Below are positions 18,878 through 27,268 of a stretch of DNA of 64,000 bases, one piece after another; the stretch's first letter is position 1, and every line of letters begins with the position of its first letter. The position numbers and the translations under genes are program-made. The notes under the pieces are model-generated. The model was not told the origin of the DNA, did not search any database, and saw nothing but the letters and a program-made list of their open reading frames with translations. The stretch is from Streptomyces antarcticus. Its GTDB lineage: Bacteria > Actinomycetota > Actinomycetes > Streptomycetales > Streptomycetaceae. The DNA lies in contig NZ_JAPNLM010000007.1 of assembly GCF_026627255.1 (NCBI RefSeq), forward strand, positions 248,001-312,000, given 5' to 3'.

Positions 18878-19570
18878 TCAGAGCTGAGCGAGCGCGGTGG
18901 TGGCCACCGGCAGGGCGATGCCCATGCGCGCGCCGAGGTGGGCGGCGGTGATCGGGGTTCCGTGCTCGGCGCGGTGAGTGTCCGCGATGCGCCGGGCCGC
19001 GTCCAACAGAGCGGACGGCAGGGCCGGGCCGGAGACGGAGCGGGCCGTCTTGGCGAAGGCGGCCGGAGCCGGGATGGGGATCGTCGGTGCTGATTCGAGT
19101 GCGGGTGCCTCGTCGGGCACCGGCTCGGAGAGAGGAGCGGCAGTTTCCTCCGGGTGCGGGGCGGGGGCGATGGGTGTGTGGAACTGGGCGAGGAAGGCAG
19201 GGCCGACGTGGCCCCAGCCGAGGAGCAGGAGCGGGGCGACGGTGTCCAGGCAGGCCCGGCCGTAGCGTCCGGCCAGCAGGGGTTCGGCGGTGTTCAGTGC
19301 GAGGGTGAGCAGGCCGCACAGGTGCAGCAGCCGGGTACCGGCCCGCAACTCCGCCTTGGGCACGCCGCGCAGGGCCAGGAACCGCAGCGCGACCAGGAGC
19401 CCGACGACCGACAGGTCCACCATGGGTGCGATCAGCGGCGCGATCGGGCGGGGTACGCCGAGTCGCAGGGCGAGCGCCCAGACGTTGCCGAAGGAGAAGA
19501 CGAAGGCCAGGGCCGCGATGATCGCCATGACCACGGTCACGGTGCGCCGGGTGAACCGCTCCTCCGCCAT
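18878..19570 (-). CDS. SpdB-like membrane protein (DUF2637)
   Basis: 230 residues; four hydrophobic segments in the N-terminal half (VMAIIAALAFVFSFGNVWAL, PMVDLSVVGLLVALRFLAL, LHLCGLLTLALNTAEPLL, TVAPLLLLGWGHVGPAFL) and a Pro/Ala-rich linker leading to a small C-terminal domain (PITAAHLGARMGIALPVATT) resembling a winged helix. DUF2637 proteins are the spread (pock-widening) components next to TraB in Streptomyces elements, proposed to move DNA between compartments of the mycelium. Confidence 0.85.
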   Translation of the reverse strand: MAEERFTRRTVTVVMAIIAALAFVFSFGNVWALALRLGVPRPIAPLIAPMVDLSVVGLLVALRFLALRGVPKAELRAGTRLLHLCGLLTLALNTAEPLLAGRYGRACLDTVAPLLLLGWGHVGPAFLAQFHTPIAPAPHPEETAAPLSEPVPDEAPALESAPTIPIPAPAAFAKTARSVSGPALPSALLDAARRIADTHRAEHGTPITAAHLGARMGIALPVATTALAQL

Positions 19571-19606
19571 AGTCTCAACCTCCTTTCTGCCGTGGGCGTT
19601 TCGGGA

Positions 19607-20998
19607 TCACTTGGTGAGTGAGGACGCGGGCGTTGCCGTCCGACCGGTCGAGCGGAGAAGGGCGTCCAGGCACAGGTTCGGGTCGGCGGTCAGGTGCGAA
19701 GTGGCGTCCGCGACGCGGGCCGCGTCGGTGTCGGAGACGTAGGGGGTGCGGATGCGGGTGTAGCCGGGGCGGCCCTGCATCGCCATCACCGCGACGCCGA
19801 CGTAGGCGGGGTCCTGCAAGGCGACCGGGCTGGCGTCGGGCCAGTTGCGGATGTCCTCACCCAGCGCGGCCACCGCGGCTTCCACGGTCTTCTGCGCGAA
19901 AGACAGCCCGATGGGGCACACGTCGCGGATAAGGGTGGGGATGGCGTCGCCAGTGGTCTTCTGGCTGATCAGGATCACCAGGATGCCGACGCTGCGGCCC
20001 TTCTTGACCAGGTCCTCCACCAACCGGGCATTCTCCGCCGTCAGCGCGGCCAGACGTTTCGCCGTCGCATCGCTGCCCTTGTACTCGCGGAAGAACGTGT
20101 GCGCCTCATCGATGATCAGGACCGTGAGCGGCCACTGTGGTGACGGGCCGACGTGCCACATGTTCTTCACGCCCAGTACGTCACGGATGGTTGCAGAGCG
20201 CCGCTTGCGCAACTCCACCAGGCGCTTGAACAGCGCGTTCGCCTCATCCAGGTCATCCCCGCAGAGCGCGAACATCCGCTTGACCAGGTCGGCGTAGTCA
20301 CCCTCCGAGGCCCGCGACACCTTCCCGTCCGCAGTCGCGATCTGCACGGACGGAGACGGCGCGAAGTCGCAGACGAACTTGTTGACCCCCGAGGTCTTGC
20401 CCGCACCAGGGACGCCGGCCACTGTCACCCCGGGCACGTTGGCCAGGGACACGGACACCTGGGCGGCGAACTCGTCCACCCCCAGCTCCCAGTGCGTCAG
20501 GTCCGTGAGCGGCAGACCAGTGGGCCGGTGGGTGGTCGGCGTGGTCAGCGGGTCGGAGCGCACACCCCGGATCACCACCTTGCCGGGGCCGTCCGGCAGC
20601 ACGGACACCCGCGTGCACCGCCAGGCATCCGCCAGGAACCGCGCCGACTTCTGGTACTCCTCCAAACCGACCTGCGGCAGCGTGCGAGCCCGCACGATCA
20701 CCCCGTACTGATCGGGCTTGACCTTGATCTTCGGAGTCAGCACCCGGGGCGCGGGGACCGCACCGTCCTTCTGGGCGGTGATCTGCGCGAGCAGGCTCGG
20801 GGTCTTGTCGGTGACCGTCAGCCCGGCCATCCGCGCGAGCCGTACCCAGCCCCAGCGCACCCGCACGGCCTGCCGCATGCTGACCCGGGTGCCCTGGTCG
20901 GCCCGCACGTAGCGCACCACCGTCACCAGCAGCCACACACCGGCCAGCGCAGTAGCGATCGGCAGCACATACGACGCGTATCCCGTGATGGCTTCCAT
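19607..20998 (-). CDS. traB: TraB/TraSA conjugative DNA translocase (FtsK/SpoIIIE family)
   Basis: 463 residues: an N-terminal membrane segment (VLPIATALAGVWLLVTVVRY), Walker A GVPGAGKT at residues 195-202, Walker B LTVLIIDEAH, and a FtsK-type LVILISQKTT segment. Small for FtsK but normal for AICE TraB, which forms a hexameric pump moving unprocessed double-stranded DNA at hyphal contacts. The Tra gene sits between SpdB and the short genes read from the same promoter region near 21.6 kb. Confidence 0.88.
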   Translation of the reverse strand: MEAITGYASYVLPIATALAGVWLLVTVVRYVRADQGTRVSMRQAVRVRWGWVRLARMAGLTVTDKTPSLLAQITAQKDGAVPAPRVLTPKIKVKPDQYGVIVRARTLPQVGLEEYQKSARFLADAWRCTRVSVLPDGPGKVVIRGVRSDPLTTPTTHRPTGLPLTDLTHWELGVDEFAAQVSVSLANVPGVTVAGVPGAGKTSGVNKFVCDFAPSPSVQIATADGKVSRASEGDYADLVKRMFALCGDDLDEANALFKRLVELRKRRSATIRDVLGVKNMWHVGPSPQWPLTVLIIDEAHTFFREYKGSDATAKRLAALTAENARLVEDLVKKGRSVGILVILISQKTTGDAIPTLIRDVCPIGLSFAQKTVEAAVAALGEDIRNWPDASPVALQDPAYVGVAVMAMQGRPGYTRIRTPYVSDTDAARVADATSHLTADPNLCLDALLRSTGRTATPASSLTK

Positions 20999-20999
20999 G

Positions 21000-21188
21000 T
21001 CAGGCCCCCTCTTCGTGTATCAGGCGCAGCACGTCGCGCAGGTCCAGGCGGGCCGCCTGCTCCGGGCTCAGGGCGAGCAGATCGAGCATGGCGGCCGAGA
21101 CGGCGAAGGTGGCCTTGCCCTCGGCCCCCGGCAGGGGCCGGAGCGGGGACAACTCCCGCTCCGGCGCACGGTGTTCGAAGCGAGTCAC
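21000..21188 (-). CDS. Small AICE protein upstream of traB
   Basis: 62 residues from a GTG start that overlaps the upstream stop (GTGA). Sequence ATFAVSAAMLDLLALSPEQA and LDLRDVLRLIHEEGA, mainly helical; no recognised domain. It ends one base before the traB start, so it is in the transfer operon. Function not known. Confidence 0.65.
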   Translation of the reverse strand: MTRFEHRAPERELSPLRPLPGAEGKATFAVSAAMLDLLALSPEQAARLDLRDVLRLIHEEGA

Positions 21189-21538
21189 TGGTTCGCCTCC
21201 GCCGTCACCAGCTCCAGGCGGGTGGCCCGGTAGGCGACGCCGTCGGAGAGCTGCCCGTTGAAGATCCGAGCCCACGGGGTCGCGAACAGCTCCACCGGCC
21301 GCACCATCGCCCCCGGCTTGAGTCCGGTCGCAAGGCCGGTCTCCGGGACGGTGAGCTTCAGGACTTCGGCGCGGCCGTCCTCCATGAGCATCACGGTCAC
21401 CGTGTACAGCGACGCGCCGGTCTCCCGGTCGGTGGCGACCTCCCCGGTCTGCTGGTCCTTGATCTTCAGCGCCGGTTCGGTGCCCGCGATGCACACCGCC
21501 GACGGCAGCAGGGCAACACGGATACGAGTCATGGCCAT
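21185..21538 (-). CDS. SCO3933-type transfer-associated protein
   Basis: About 117 residues from MAMTRIRVALLPSAVCIAGT with AAGGGGTG upstream. The sequence (PETGLATGLKPGAMVRPVEL, LSDGVAYRATRLELV) resembles the small beta-rich regulatory protein that heads the transfer operon of Streptomyces AICEs, annotated as SCO3933-family. First gene of the minus-strand transfer operon; the operator at 21625-21644 lies upstream. Confidence 0.65.
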   Translation of the reverse strand: MAMTRIRVALLPSAVCIAGTEPALKIKDQQTGEVATDRETGASLYTVTVMLMEDGRAEVLKLTVPETGLATGLKPGAMVRPVELFATPWARIFNGQLSDGVAYRATRLELVTAEANQ

Positions 21539-21624
21539 GCCATCACACCCCTTGTTCGGTGGAGCCGCTTGATCGACTCGCCATAACCATAGCGGCACGC
21601 CCGCTACACACGCAACGGTCGATT

Positions 21625-21644
21625 CGTATCGCTACACCGATACG
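21625..21644. promoter_or_regulatory. Operator-like dyad in front of the transfer operon
   Basis: CGTATCG-CTACAC-CGATACG is a perfect 7-6-7 inverted repeat between the divergent transfer operon and GntR gene. By analogy with KorSA of pSAM2, the GntR protein at 21704 probably binds here. The neighbouring GCCATAACCATAGCGG stretch may contain the transfer promoter. Confidence 0.6.
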
Positions 21645-21703
21645 TCTGGAACGCCGAGGACACCCGGGTGTGCCATGAGTGCCGACGCCGATACCCTCGT
21701 GCC

Positions 21704-22594
21704 ATGAAGCTGCCCCTGGGAGAGGACCCCCGGCCGCCGTACGTCCAGGCCGCCGATGTCCTGCGCGCCGCCATCCACGACGGCGAGCTACGCCCAGGCG
21801 AGCGCCTCCCCGCCGCGCGCGAGCTGCAACGACGCTTCGGCATCGCCAGCTCCACGGTCCAAAACGCCCTGCGACTCCTCAAGCGCGAGGGATTGATCTA
21901 CTCCGTCCTCGGCCGAGGCAGCTACGTCCGCACGCAGGAGACGCCGGCCGAAGGGGAGCCGGAGACCGCAGCGGAAAGCGAAGGAACTGATCCCGGCGAG
22001 TCCGATCCCGCGTACACCGGTCTCGGTGATCTCCAGCGCGGATGGCAGACCGCCACCAGCCCCGCTGACGATCCCCGCCCCCCGTACGTGCGGACTGCGG
22101 ACACGCTCCGCAAGCAGATCCAGGACGGCCGACTCGCACCAGGCGCCAAGCTGCCGTCCGCCCGCGAACTGCAAGAACAGTTCGGCATCGCCAACTCCAC
22201 CGCACAGAACGCCCTGCGGGTCCTCAAGGAGGAGGGGCTGATCTACTCCGTGCAGGGCCGGGGTGTGTTCGTTCACCAGCTCAGCCCGCGCGACCAGTTC
22301 CTCAAGCGCTACCACGAGGGGTTGGAGGAGGCGACGGCCCAGCACCGGGCGGACGAGGAGGCCGTACGGCTCAGCGGCAAGAGCGACGACGAAGTGGCCG
22401 CCGAACTCGCCGCCGCCGAAGAACGGTTCACCAAGGCCAGCACAGAGTTCGAAGCCGCCACCACCCACCGCGACGCCATGCGCGCCGTCATGGAGCAACG
22501 CAAGCGCCTCAGCGGCAACTACACACCCGAAGAGACCGCCGCCAAGGCCCAGCGCCTGCACGACCGGCTGAACGAAAGCAGACGCCGACGCTGA
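21704..22594 (+). CDS. GntR-family regulator with two winged-helix domains
   Basis: 296 residues from the ATG at 21704. Two GntR winged helices in one chain: residues about 6-70 (DPRPPYVQAADVLRAAIHDG, LPAARELQRRFGIASSTVQN, LIYSVLGRGSYV) and 121-190 (DPRPPYVRTADTLRKQIQDG, LPSARELQEQFGIANSTAQN, LIYSVQGRGVFV), about 65% alike, joined by an acidic linker. A helical, charged C-terminus follows; no ligand-binding UTRA or FCD domain. KorSA-like repressors normally have one such domain. Likely represses tra and itself. Confidence 0.88.
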   Translation: MKLPLGEDPRPPYVQAADVLRAAIHDGELRPGERLPAARELQRRFGIASSTVQNALRLLKREGLIYSVLGRGSYVRTQETPAEGEPETAAESEGTDPGESDPAYTGLGDLQRGWQTATSPADDPRPPYVRTADTLRKQIQDGRLAPGAKLPSARELQEQFGIANSTAQNALRVLKEEGLIYSVQGRGVFVHQLSPRDQFLKRYHEGLEEATAQHRADEEAVRLSGKSDDEVAAELAAAEERFTKASTEFEAATTHRDAMRAVMEQRKRLSGNYTPEETAAKAQRLHDRLNESRRRR

Positions 22595-23196
22595 ACCGGC
22601 CACACCCGTCGGAGCGGCAGGACACGCAGTACCGGGTGAGCTGTTCAGAGTTTCTTTACTTGATCAAGGCGGCCCGCTGACGCGGCCCGCGCGCGCTCCG
22701 GCCCCTCGGGGCCGCCGCCCGCTCCTGTCTCCGCCCCGCTTGCCGGCGGCCCCGCCAGTCCGGGCGCGCAACACCACCAGCAGGCACTGTTCTGGGGCTC
22801 TGCCCCAGGCCCCGGCCCTCTCTCCGAGGGGGAGGAGGCCGACCTACGAGTGCGGCTCCGTCGTGGTGATGGGTGATCGGGGTCGCGGGAGGGGTCGCTC
22901 GTCGCCCGGCCCCCGGAGGCGTACCAGGAACCCCCGGGGGCCGCCAAGGCCAAGCGCAAGCGTCACCCGGTGAGCCTTGGCGGCCCCCGGAGAACCCTGG
23001 TACGGCGAAGCTGCCCGACCGACGAGGGACCCCTCCCGCTCAGGCCCCGATGCTGCCGGGGCCTGGCCCTGCACCGTTCCTCCGCCTGACCGGCACCGAG
23101 TGCGGTGGTGGGTCACCGCTTCGGGCGGGTATCTGCCGGATAGCCCTCGGTTGACTCGTCGGACCGGCGTACCGTGGCGCTGGAGGTGGTCAGCTG
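22595..23196. other. Long palindromic region in AICE, candidate replication or transfer origin
   Basis: No gene between the GntR and XRE genes. It holds a large nested inverted repeat: inner arms 22921-22950 and 22974-23003 (26 of 30 bases pair; ends GTACCAGG/CCTGGTAC, core CCGGGGGCCGCCAAGGC) around a 23-base loop, and outer imperfect arms about 22886-22911 and 23018-23042 (CGGGAGGGGTC / GACCCCTCCCG). Structures like this serve as single-strand origins or transfer loci in rolling-circle elements; which one cannot be told. Confidence 0.5.
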
Positions 23197-24444
23197 ATGA
23201 TTACGGAACTGGCGGACAACGTCCGTAAGTACCGGCGTCGGGCCGGGCTGAGTCAGGAAGATCTGGCCCACGCCGCGGCCGTCTCGCCGGGCACGGTGCG
23301 CAAGGTAGAGCAGGGCGGCACGGTCCGCATGGAGACGCTTCACGCCCTGGCCCGCGCGCTGAGGGTGACCACCGGCGCGCTGATGGCGTCCGACGCCCCC
23401 GAACCCGTGGGCCGCGCAGAGGAGCCGAACCGGGTCAACCTGATCCAACTTCGCGCTGTACTCACCCCGGCTGTTGGGCTCGTGGACCAGGACGCCGAAG
23501 TGTTGGGCGAGGAACCCAACCTGCGCGCCTTCAGCCGGACGGTGGGAGACGCGCGAGTCCTGTACTTCTCCGACAGCTACAAGAGTGTCGCGGCTCAACT
23601 GCCGGACCTGCTGCGCGACGCAGCGAGGGCCGTTGCCTACTACGACAGCGGAGACGAGCACCGCCAGGCCCTACTCGCTCGCGCCGAGGCGCTACGCCTG
23701 GCCGGCACCTATCTCACGCAGGTGCGGCAGTACGACATCGCGTACACGGCCCTGGCAAGCGCGATCACGGATGCCCGACAGGCTGGTGACATGCTCGCGG
23801 CAGGCTCGGGTGTCGGCGGTATGTGCTGGCTGCTGGTGCGGCAGGGCAGGCTGGACGAGGCTGAGCGGATCGCCGCCCAGAGCATGGACGCGGTGGAACC
23901 GAAGATCACCGGCGCCGAGCCGGACGACTACGCGGTGTGGGGCGGATTGGCGATGGAGGCCGCAGCCGCAGCCGCCCGCAACAACCGCCCGGATGCGGCC
24001 AAGGAATACCGGAAGGCAGCCCGCGTGGCGGCAGCCGCCGTTGGTACATCGCACCGCAACCTCTCCCGGCACTGGTCCGTCTTCGGGCCGGTCACAGCGG
24101 CGATGAAGGCGCTCGAAGACTCCATGGTGGTCGGAGACGCGCGCGCCGTGGTGCGCAAGGCAGGCGAGCAGGAAGAGTTGTCACCCAAGGCGTGGAAACG
24201 CTTGGGCAGGCCCAGCACGAACGACGGGAACCGCTTCACCCTCGACGTGGCCCGCGCCCACACACGGACCGGCGACCTGTCGGCCGCCATGGATGAGCTG
24301 ACCCGCGCCCGGGAGGCGGCCCCGGAGTGGATGCGGCACCAGAACATGGCCGCCGAGACCATGCAGGAGATCCTGGGCAAGCGCAAGCGCACCCTCACGA
24401 CAGAGATGCGCGAGATGGCCGACTACCTGGGCGTCGTCGGATAG
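23197..24444 (+). CDS. XRE-family regulator with C-terminal TPR-like region
   Basis: 415 residues. HTH at residues 1-60 (VRKYRRRAGLSQEDLAHAAA, VSPGTVRKVEQGG), then a long helical repeat region (AALLARAEALRLAGTYLTQV, GRLDEAERIAAQSM, GDLSAAMDELTRAREAAPEW) of the type used by peptide-sensing or developmental XRE regulators of Streptomyces. Inside the AICE, read divergently from the transfer operon. May sense host state; no ligand evident. Confidence 0.82.
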   Translation: MITELADNVRKYRRRAGLSQEDLAHAAAVSPGTVRKVEQGGTVRMETLHALARALRVTTGALMASDAPEPVGRAEEPNRVNLIQLRAVLTPAVGLVDQDAEVLGEEPNLRAFSRTVGDARVLYFSDSYKSVAAQLPDLLRDAARAVAYYDSGDEHRQALLARAEALRLAGTYLTQVRQYDIAYTALASAITDARQAGDMLAAGSGVGGMCWLLVRQGRLDEAERIAAQSMDAVEPKITGAEPDDYAVWGGLAMEAAAAAARNNRPDAAKEYRKAARVAAAAVGTSHRNLSRHWSVFGPVTAAMKALEDSMVVGDARAVVRKAGEQEELSPKAWKRLGRPSTNDGNRFTLDVARAHTRTGDLSAAMDELTRAREAAPEWMRHQNMAAETMQEILGKRKRTLTTEMREMADYLGVVG

Positions 24445-24568
24445 CTACCACGCAACGCGATACTTCCAGCACCCTCTGTCGCCAACTGACATGCCTCAGT
24501 GATGGAGTGACGGACAGTAGGCCCCTACGGTCGCCGTATTCCATTCGGCGACCCAGGTGGGGTGCACC

Positions 24569-24937
24569 GTGAGCACATCCAGGACCGACGCAGACCGCAT
24601 GCGACGCAGGGAGCTGCACGACGCCGCGGCAGGCGTGACCGGTCCCCGCTTACTGCCATGGACCACTCAGGACGGAAACCCCTGCTACCTCAGCACCGAC
24701 GGCAGGGGCTACCTCTCCTCCCTCGCCGACAGCATCGAAGAAGTGCAACTCGACATGGGCGAAGAACTCCTGGAGTACGCCCGAAAGGCCGTGGCCCCAG
24801 GAGCCCAGGAGCTGTCGGCCGTCGAGTACCGCTGGCTCGCCTGCCGGCTGACCGAAGCACTGACGGACGCGCTCAGGGTCGCGGAATCGCGCGGGGAGCG
24901 CATCCCGGACCCGCCTGAGACGACCGAAGGCGGCTGA
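24569..24937 (+). CDS. Small AICE-borne protein of unknown function
   Basis: 122 residues from a GTG start with AGGTGGGG upstream. It has MRRRELHDAAAGVTG, a GNPCYLSTDGRGYLSSLADS segment and a helical C-terminus (LACRLTEALTDALRVAESRG). Similar short ORFs follow XRE regulators in many Streptomyces genomes. No motif gives a function. Confidence 0.6.
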   Translation: MSTSRTDADRMRRRELHDAAAGVTGPRLLPWTTQDGNPCYLSTDGRGYLSSLADSIEEVQLDMGEELLEYARKAVAPGAQELSAVEYRWLACRLTEALTDALRVAESRGERIPDPPETTEGG

Positions 24938-25101
24938 CGCCGGGAGCACCGCGACATGCGGGGCGGCGTACGGCTCCTGACGGCAGTAGCGACGGCAACA
25001 ACCACGGATTTCCACGCACTACGACGGACGTCAGCGGAACCCCAAAGCGCCGTTCACCTGCATATACGCAGTTGAGGACGTGTCAGCCAGCACACGTACT
25101 A

Positions 25102-26211
25102 TTGAGCCGAAACTGATGGGTTTCCTACTGGATTGTGTAGCGGACGTGTCGGGCGGCGAAGTACCCGCAGACGATGCGGGGCTGGTGCTGTCTGCGGTGC
25201 AGGAAGCGCCGGGTCTCACGGGCGAGGTCGTCAGCGGAGGTAGCGCGGGCGGCGTGGACGTGGTGTTTCAAGTCGGCGTTCAGCAGCTCGTCGGGGTTGA
25301 GTTCCGGGCTGTAGCCGGGCATCAGGTGCAGTTCGATGCGCTCGGCGTTGTCGGCGAGCCAGGCCCGGACGGCTTTGCTGCGGTGGACCGGGTGCCGGTC
25401 GACGATCACGTGGACCTTCCGCCCGGCCTGGCGGGCGAGGCGGTCGAGGAACGCGCACATCACCTTCGCGTTGAACTTGCCGGGGAAGACGGTGAACCAC
25501 AGCGCGCCACGGGAGGCGACCGCCGACATGATGTTGACGCGGAACCGGCGGCCATTCACCCGGACCAGCGGGGTCTGCCCGGCCGGCGCCCACGAGCGGC
25601 CGGGCGGGGCGGTGTCCGATCGCAGTCCGCACTGATCGGCCCAGACCAGCTCGGCCTTCTCCCCACTCGCCCTGGCCCGGATCGCCGGATACTCCTCCTC
25701 AAGCCACCGCTGGACCTGGTCGTCCCGCTGCCGGTAGGAGCGGCGGGCGGGCCGCTGCGGGGTGAAGCCGTGCCGGCGCAGCCACTTGCCCACGCCCTGC
25801 TCGGTCATCACCACCCCGCACACCAACTTGATCAACGCCCTGACCGAGGCGCGGGTCCACAGCACGCCGCTGTGCCCGATGTCGGCCGGGGTGTAGTCAC
25901 GCATCGCCGCCAGGACCGCCCCGCGAGCGGACACGTCGATCAACTCGCCTTTGCCCGCCCGGGGTTCTCGAACTACCGCGAGCAGCGCGCTTCGGCCACC
26001 CGCGCGGCTGGCTCGCCACCACGTCCCCACCGACCGCGTGGAGACCCCGAACACCTCCGCCGCCTGCCCATACGTCCGAACCCGCCCCGACTCCAGCGCC
26101 GCCACCACCCGCAACCGCAGATCCTCCTGCGCAGCCGGCGACAACCGCCTCATGTCTCCACCGTCGATCACACACCATCAACGAGCAGGCAACCCATCAG
26201 TTTCGGCTCAA
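25102..26211. mobile_element. IS630-family insertion sequence inside an orphan HINT domain
   Basis: 1110 bp with terminal inverted repeats beginning TTGAGCCGAAACTGATGGGT and a TA duplication (25100-25101 and 26212-26213), the signature of IS630/Tc1. Removing it with one TA joins CACACGTAC to TATGTGCTG and restores the HINT end reading HTYYVLAGKTPVLVHNS, so the insertion is directly visible. Confidence 0.95.
25125..26171 (-). CDS. IS630-family transposase
   Basis: 348 residues. N-terminal HTH (YGQAAEVFGVSTRSVGTWWR), second HTH (TEQGVGKWLRRHGFTPQRPA), and the DDE core: LVWADQCGLRSD, VHVIVDRHPVHRS and ELNPDELLNADLK. Full length and unbroken, so probably active. It fills the IS at 25102-26211. 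Confidence 0.93.
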   Translation of the reverse strand: MIDGGDMRRLSPAAQEDLRLRVVAALESGRVRTYGQAAEVFGVSTRSVGTWWRASRAGGRSALLAVVREPRAGKGELIDVSARGAVLAAMRDYTPADIGHSGVLWTRASVRALIKLVCGVVMTEQGVGKWLRRHGFTPQRPARRSYRQRDDQVQRWLEEEYPAIRARASGEKAELVWADQCGLRSDTAPPGRSWAPAGQTPLVRVNGRRFRVNIMSAVASRGALWFTVFPGKFNAKVMCAFLDRLARQAGRKVHVIVDRHPVHRSKAVRAWLADNAERIELHLMPGYSPELNPDELLNADLKHHVHAARATSADDLARETRRFLHRRQHQPRIVCGYFAARHVRYTIQ

Positions 26212-26622
26212 TATGTGCTGGCAGGTAAGACTCCGGTCTTGGTGCATAATTCGTCGCTCTGTCAGACTCACGGTGGTGCAGGCGGTAGTCCGACCGGTGC
26301 AGGGCTTATGTCGGGTGCCGCTCCGCAGCATGCGGAGGATATGCTCAACATGGTGAACAGCCGTCCCGGAGGTATAGGGAAAGTTCCGGGATACAACGGA
26401 AATGCAAACTGGGGCAACAACTTGGGTCAATTGCCGGGAGGAAAGTATAAGGAGTGGGATGTGAATGCCACATCCAACCTCCCAGTCTGTAGCGCCCCGG
26501 GCTGCGGTAAGGCGATTAGAGGCCCCGAACGCCTACTGACGCCGAAGGATGGCCCAGGGCCCGCGTATTACACCCCGGACCACTATGGGACTTTCTACTA
26601 TGCCGGCGAATTTACGGGGTGA
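26212..26622 (+). pseudogene. Orphan RHS toxin tip: HINT end plus RNase Sa/barnase-like domain
   Basis: The frame starts in the last HINT residues (YVLAGKTPVLVHNS) and continues about 120 residues to a stop at 26622. The tip has GKVPGYNGNANWGNNLGQLP, KYKEWDVN (catalytic Glu), GPERLLT (catalytic Arg) and YYTPDHYGTFYYAGEF (catalytic His), the hallmarks of guanyl-specific microbial ribonucleases (barnase, RNase Sa). Four Cys residues (CQ, VCSAPGC) are unusual for the family. No start codon or RHS body of its own; it could be expressed only after recombination into an RHS gene. Confidence 0.85.
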
Positions 26623-26629
26623 ATCGGTC

Positions 26630-27175
26630 ATGATTTCATTCGATGTGAGCGAGACCCGGGGCCCCTGGGTGATTTTTGGGTCGAAGGAATCAGGGGTGCT
26701 CCGTCGACAGCTTGGCGTGCTGGAGGGCAGGGGCGGCCGAGTGTATGACTTTCAGGCCCGGGATCTTCGTCGGGACGAGGATGTCTTTCGGGTTTTCGCC
26801 GATAGGCTCGAATTTCCGAGCTACTTTGGGCGGAACTGGGACGCCATGGTCGACTGCCTCGATGATCTTTGCGTGGAAGTCACTGGCGGAGTCGGAATGG
26901 TTGGCGTGATCCATGAGGCTGATTCGCTCATTGACTCAGGGAATCTGGAACTGTTTGTATCTGTTCTTTGCCAAGGTGCCGCTCGCGCGAATTCCGATGT
27001 CGACCTGGATGGGGACCCGCTCGACCGGCCTGCAATTGCCCAGCATTTCGTCTTCTTGTTGAATGACTTCGATGTGGTGGATTTTGTGGACAAGGTTGAG
27101 CACCCCGACCTGACCGTCGTTAAAGACGGGGAATTCGTCACGGTCACCTTGAACCCTGAGGTCTGGTTCGCTTAA
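26630..27175 (+). CDS. Barstar-family immunity protein
   Basis: 181 residues, start ATG at 26630 with GGGGTGA ahead, eight bases after the toxin stop. The barstar core is clear: FADRLEFPSYFGRNWDAMVD then CLDDL, and the long C-terminal extension (HFVFLLNDFDVVDFV) is common in barstars paired with polymorphic toxins. It should bind and neutralise the RNase tip just upstream. The gene is intact although its toxin is orphaned, as expected if immunity is still useful against kin carrying that tip. Confidence 0.92.
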   Translation: MISFDVSETRGPWVIFGSKESGVLRRQLGVLEGRGGRVYDFQARDLRRDEDVFRVFADRLEFPSYFGRNWDAMVDCLDDLCVEVTGGVGMVGVIHEADSLIDSGNLELFVSVLCQGAARANSDVDLDGDPLDRPAIAQHFVFLLNDFDVVDFVDKVEHPDLTVVKDGEFVTVTLNPEVWFA

Positions 27176-27201
27176 TCACCCTGAGGCGTACGGGTTTCGT
27201 C

Positions 27202-27238
27202 CAGCAGCCCCTCCAGATTCAATCTGGAGGGGCTGCTG
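27202..27238 (+). terminator. Perfect hairpin after barstar
   Basis: CAGCAGCCCCTCCAGATT (27202-27219) pairs with the stretch ending at 27238 across a two- to four-base loop. It occupies the same place as the hairpin after the first immunity gene and is followed within 10 bases by integrase arm-like repeats. Confidence 0.85.
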
Positions 27239-27268
27239 TGGCGTTTGACGGCAACGGTGACGGCAACG

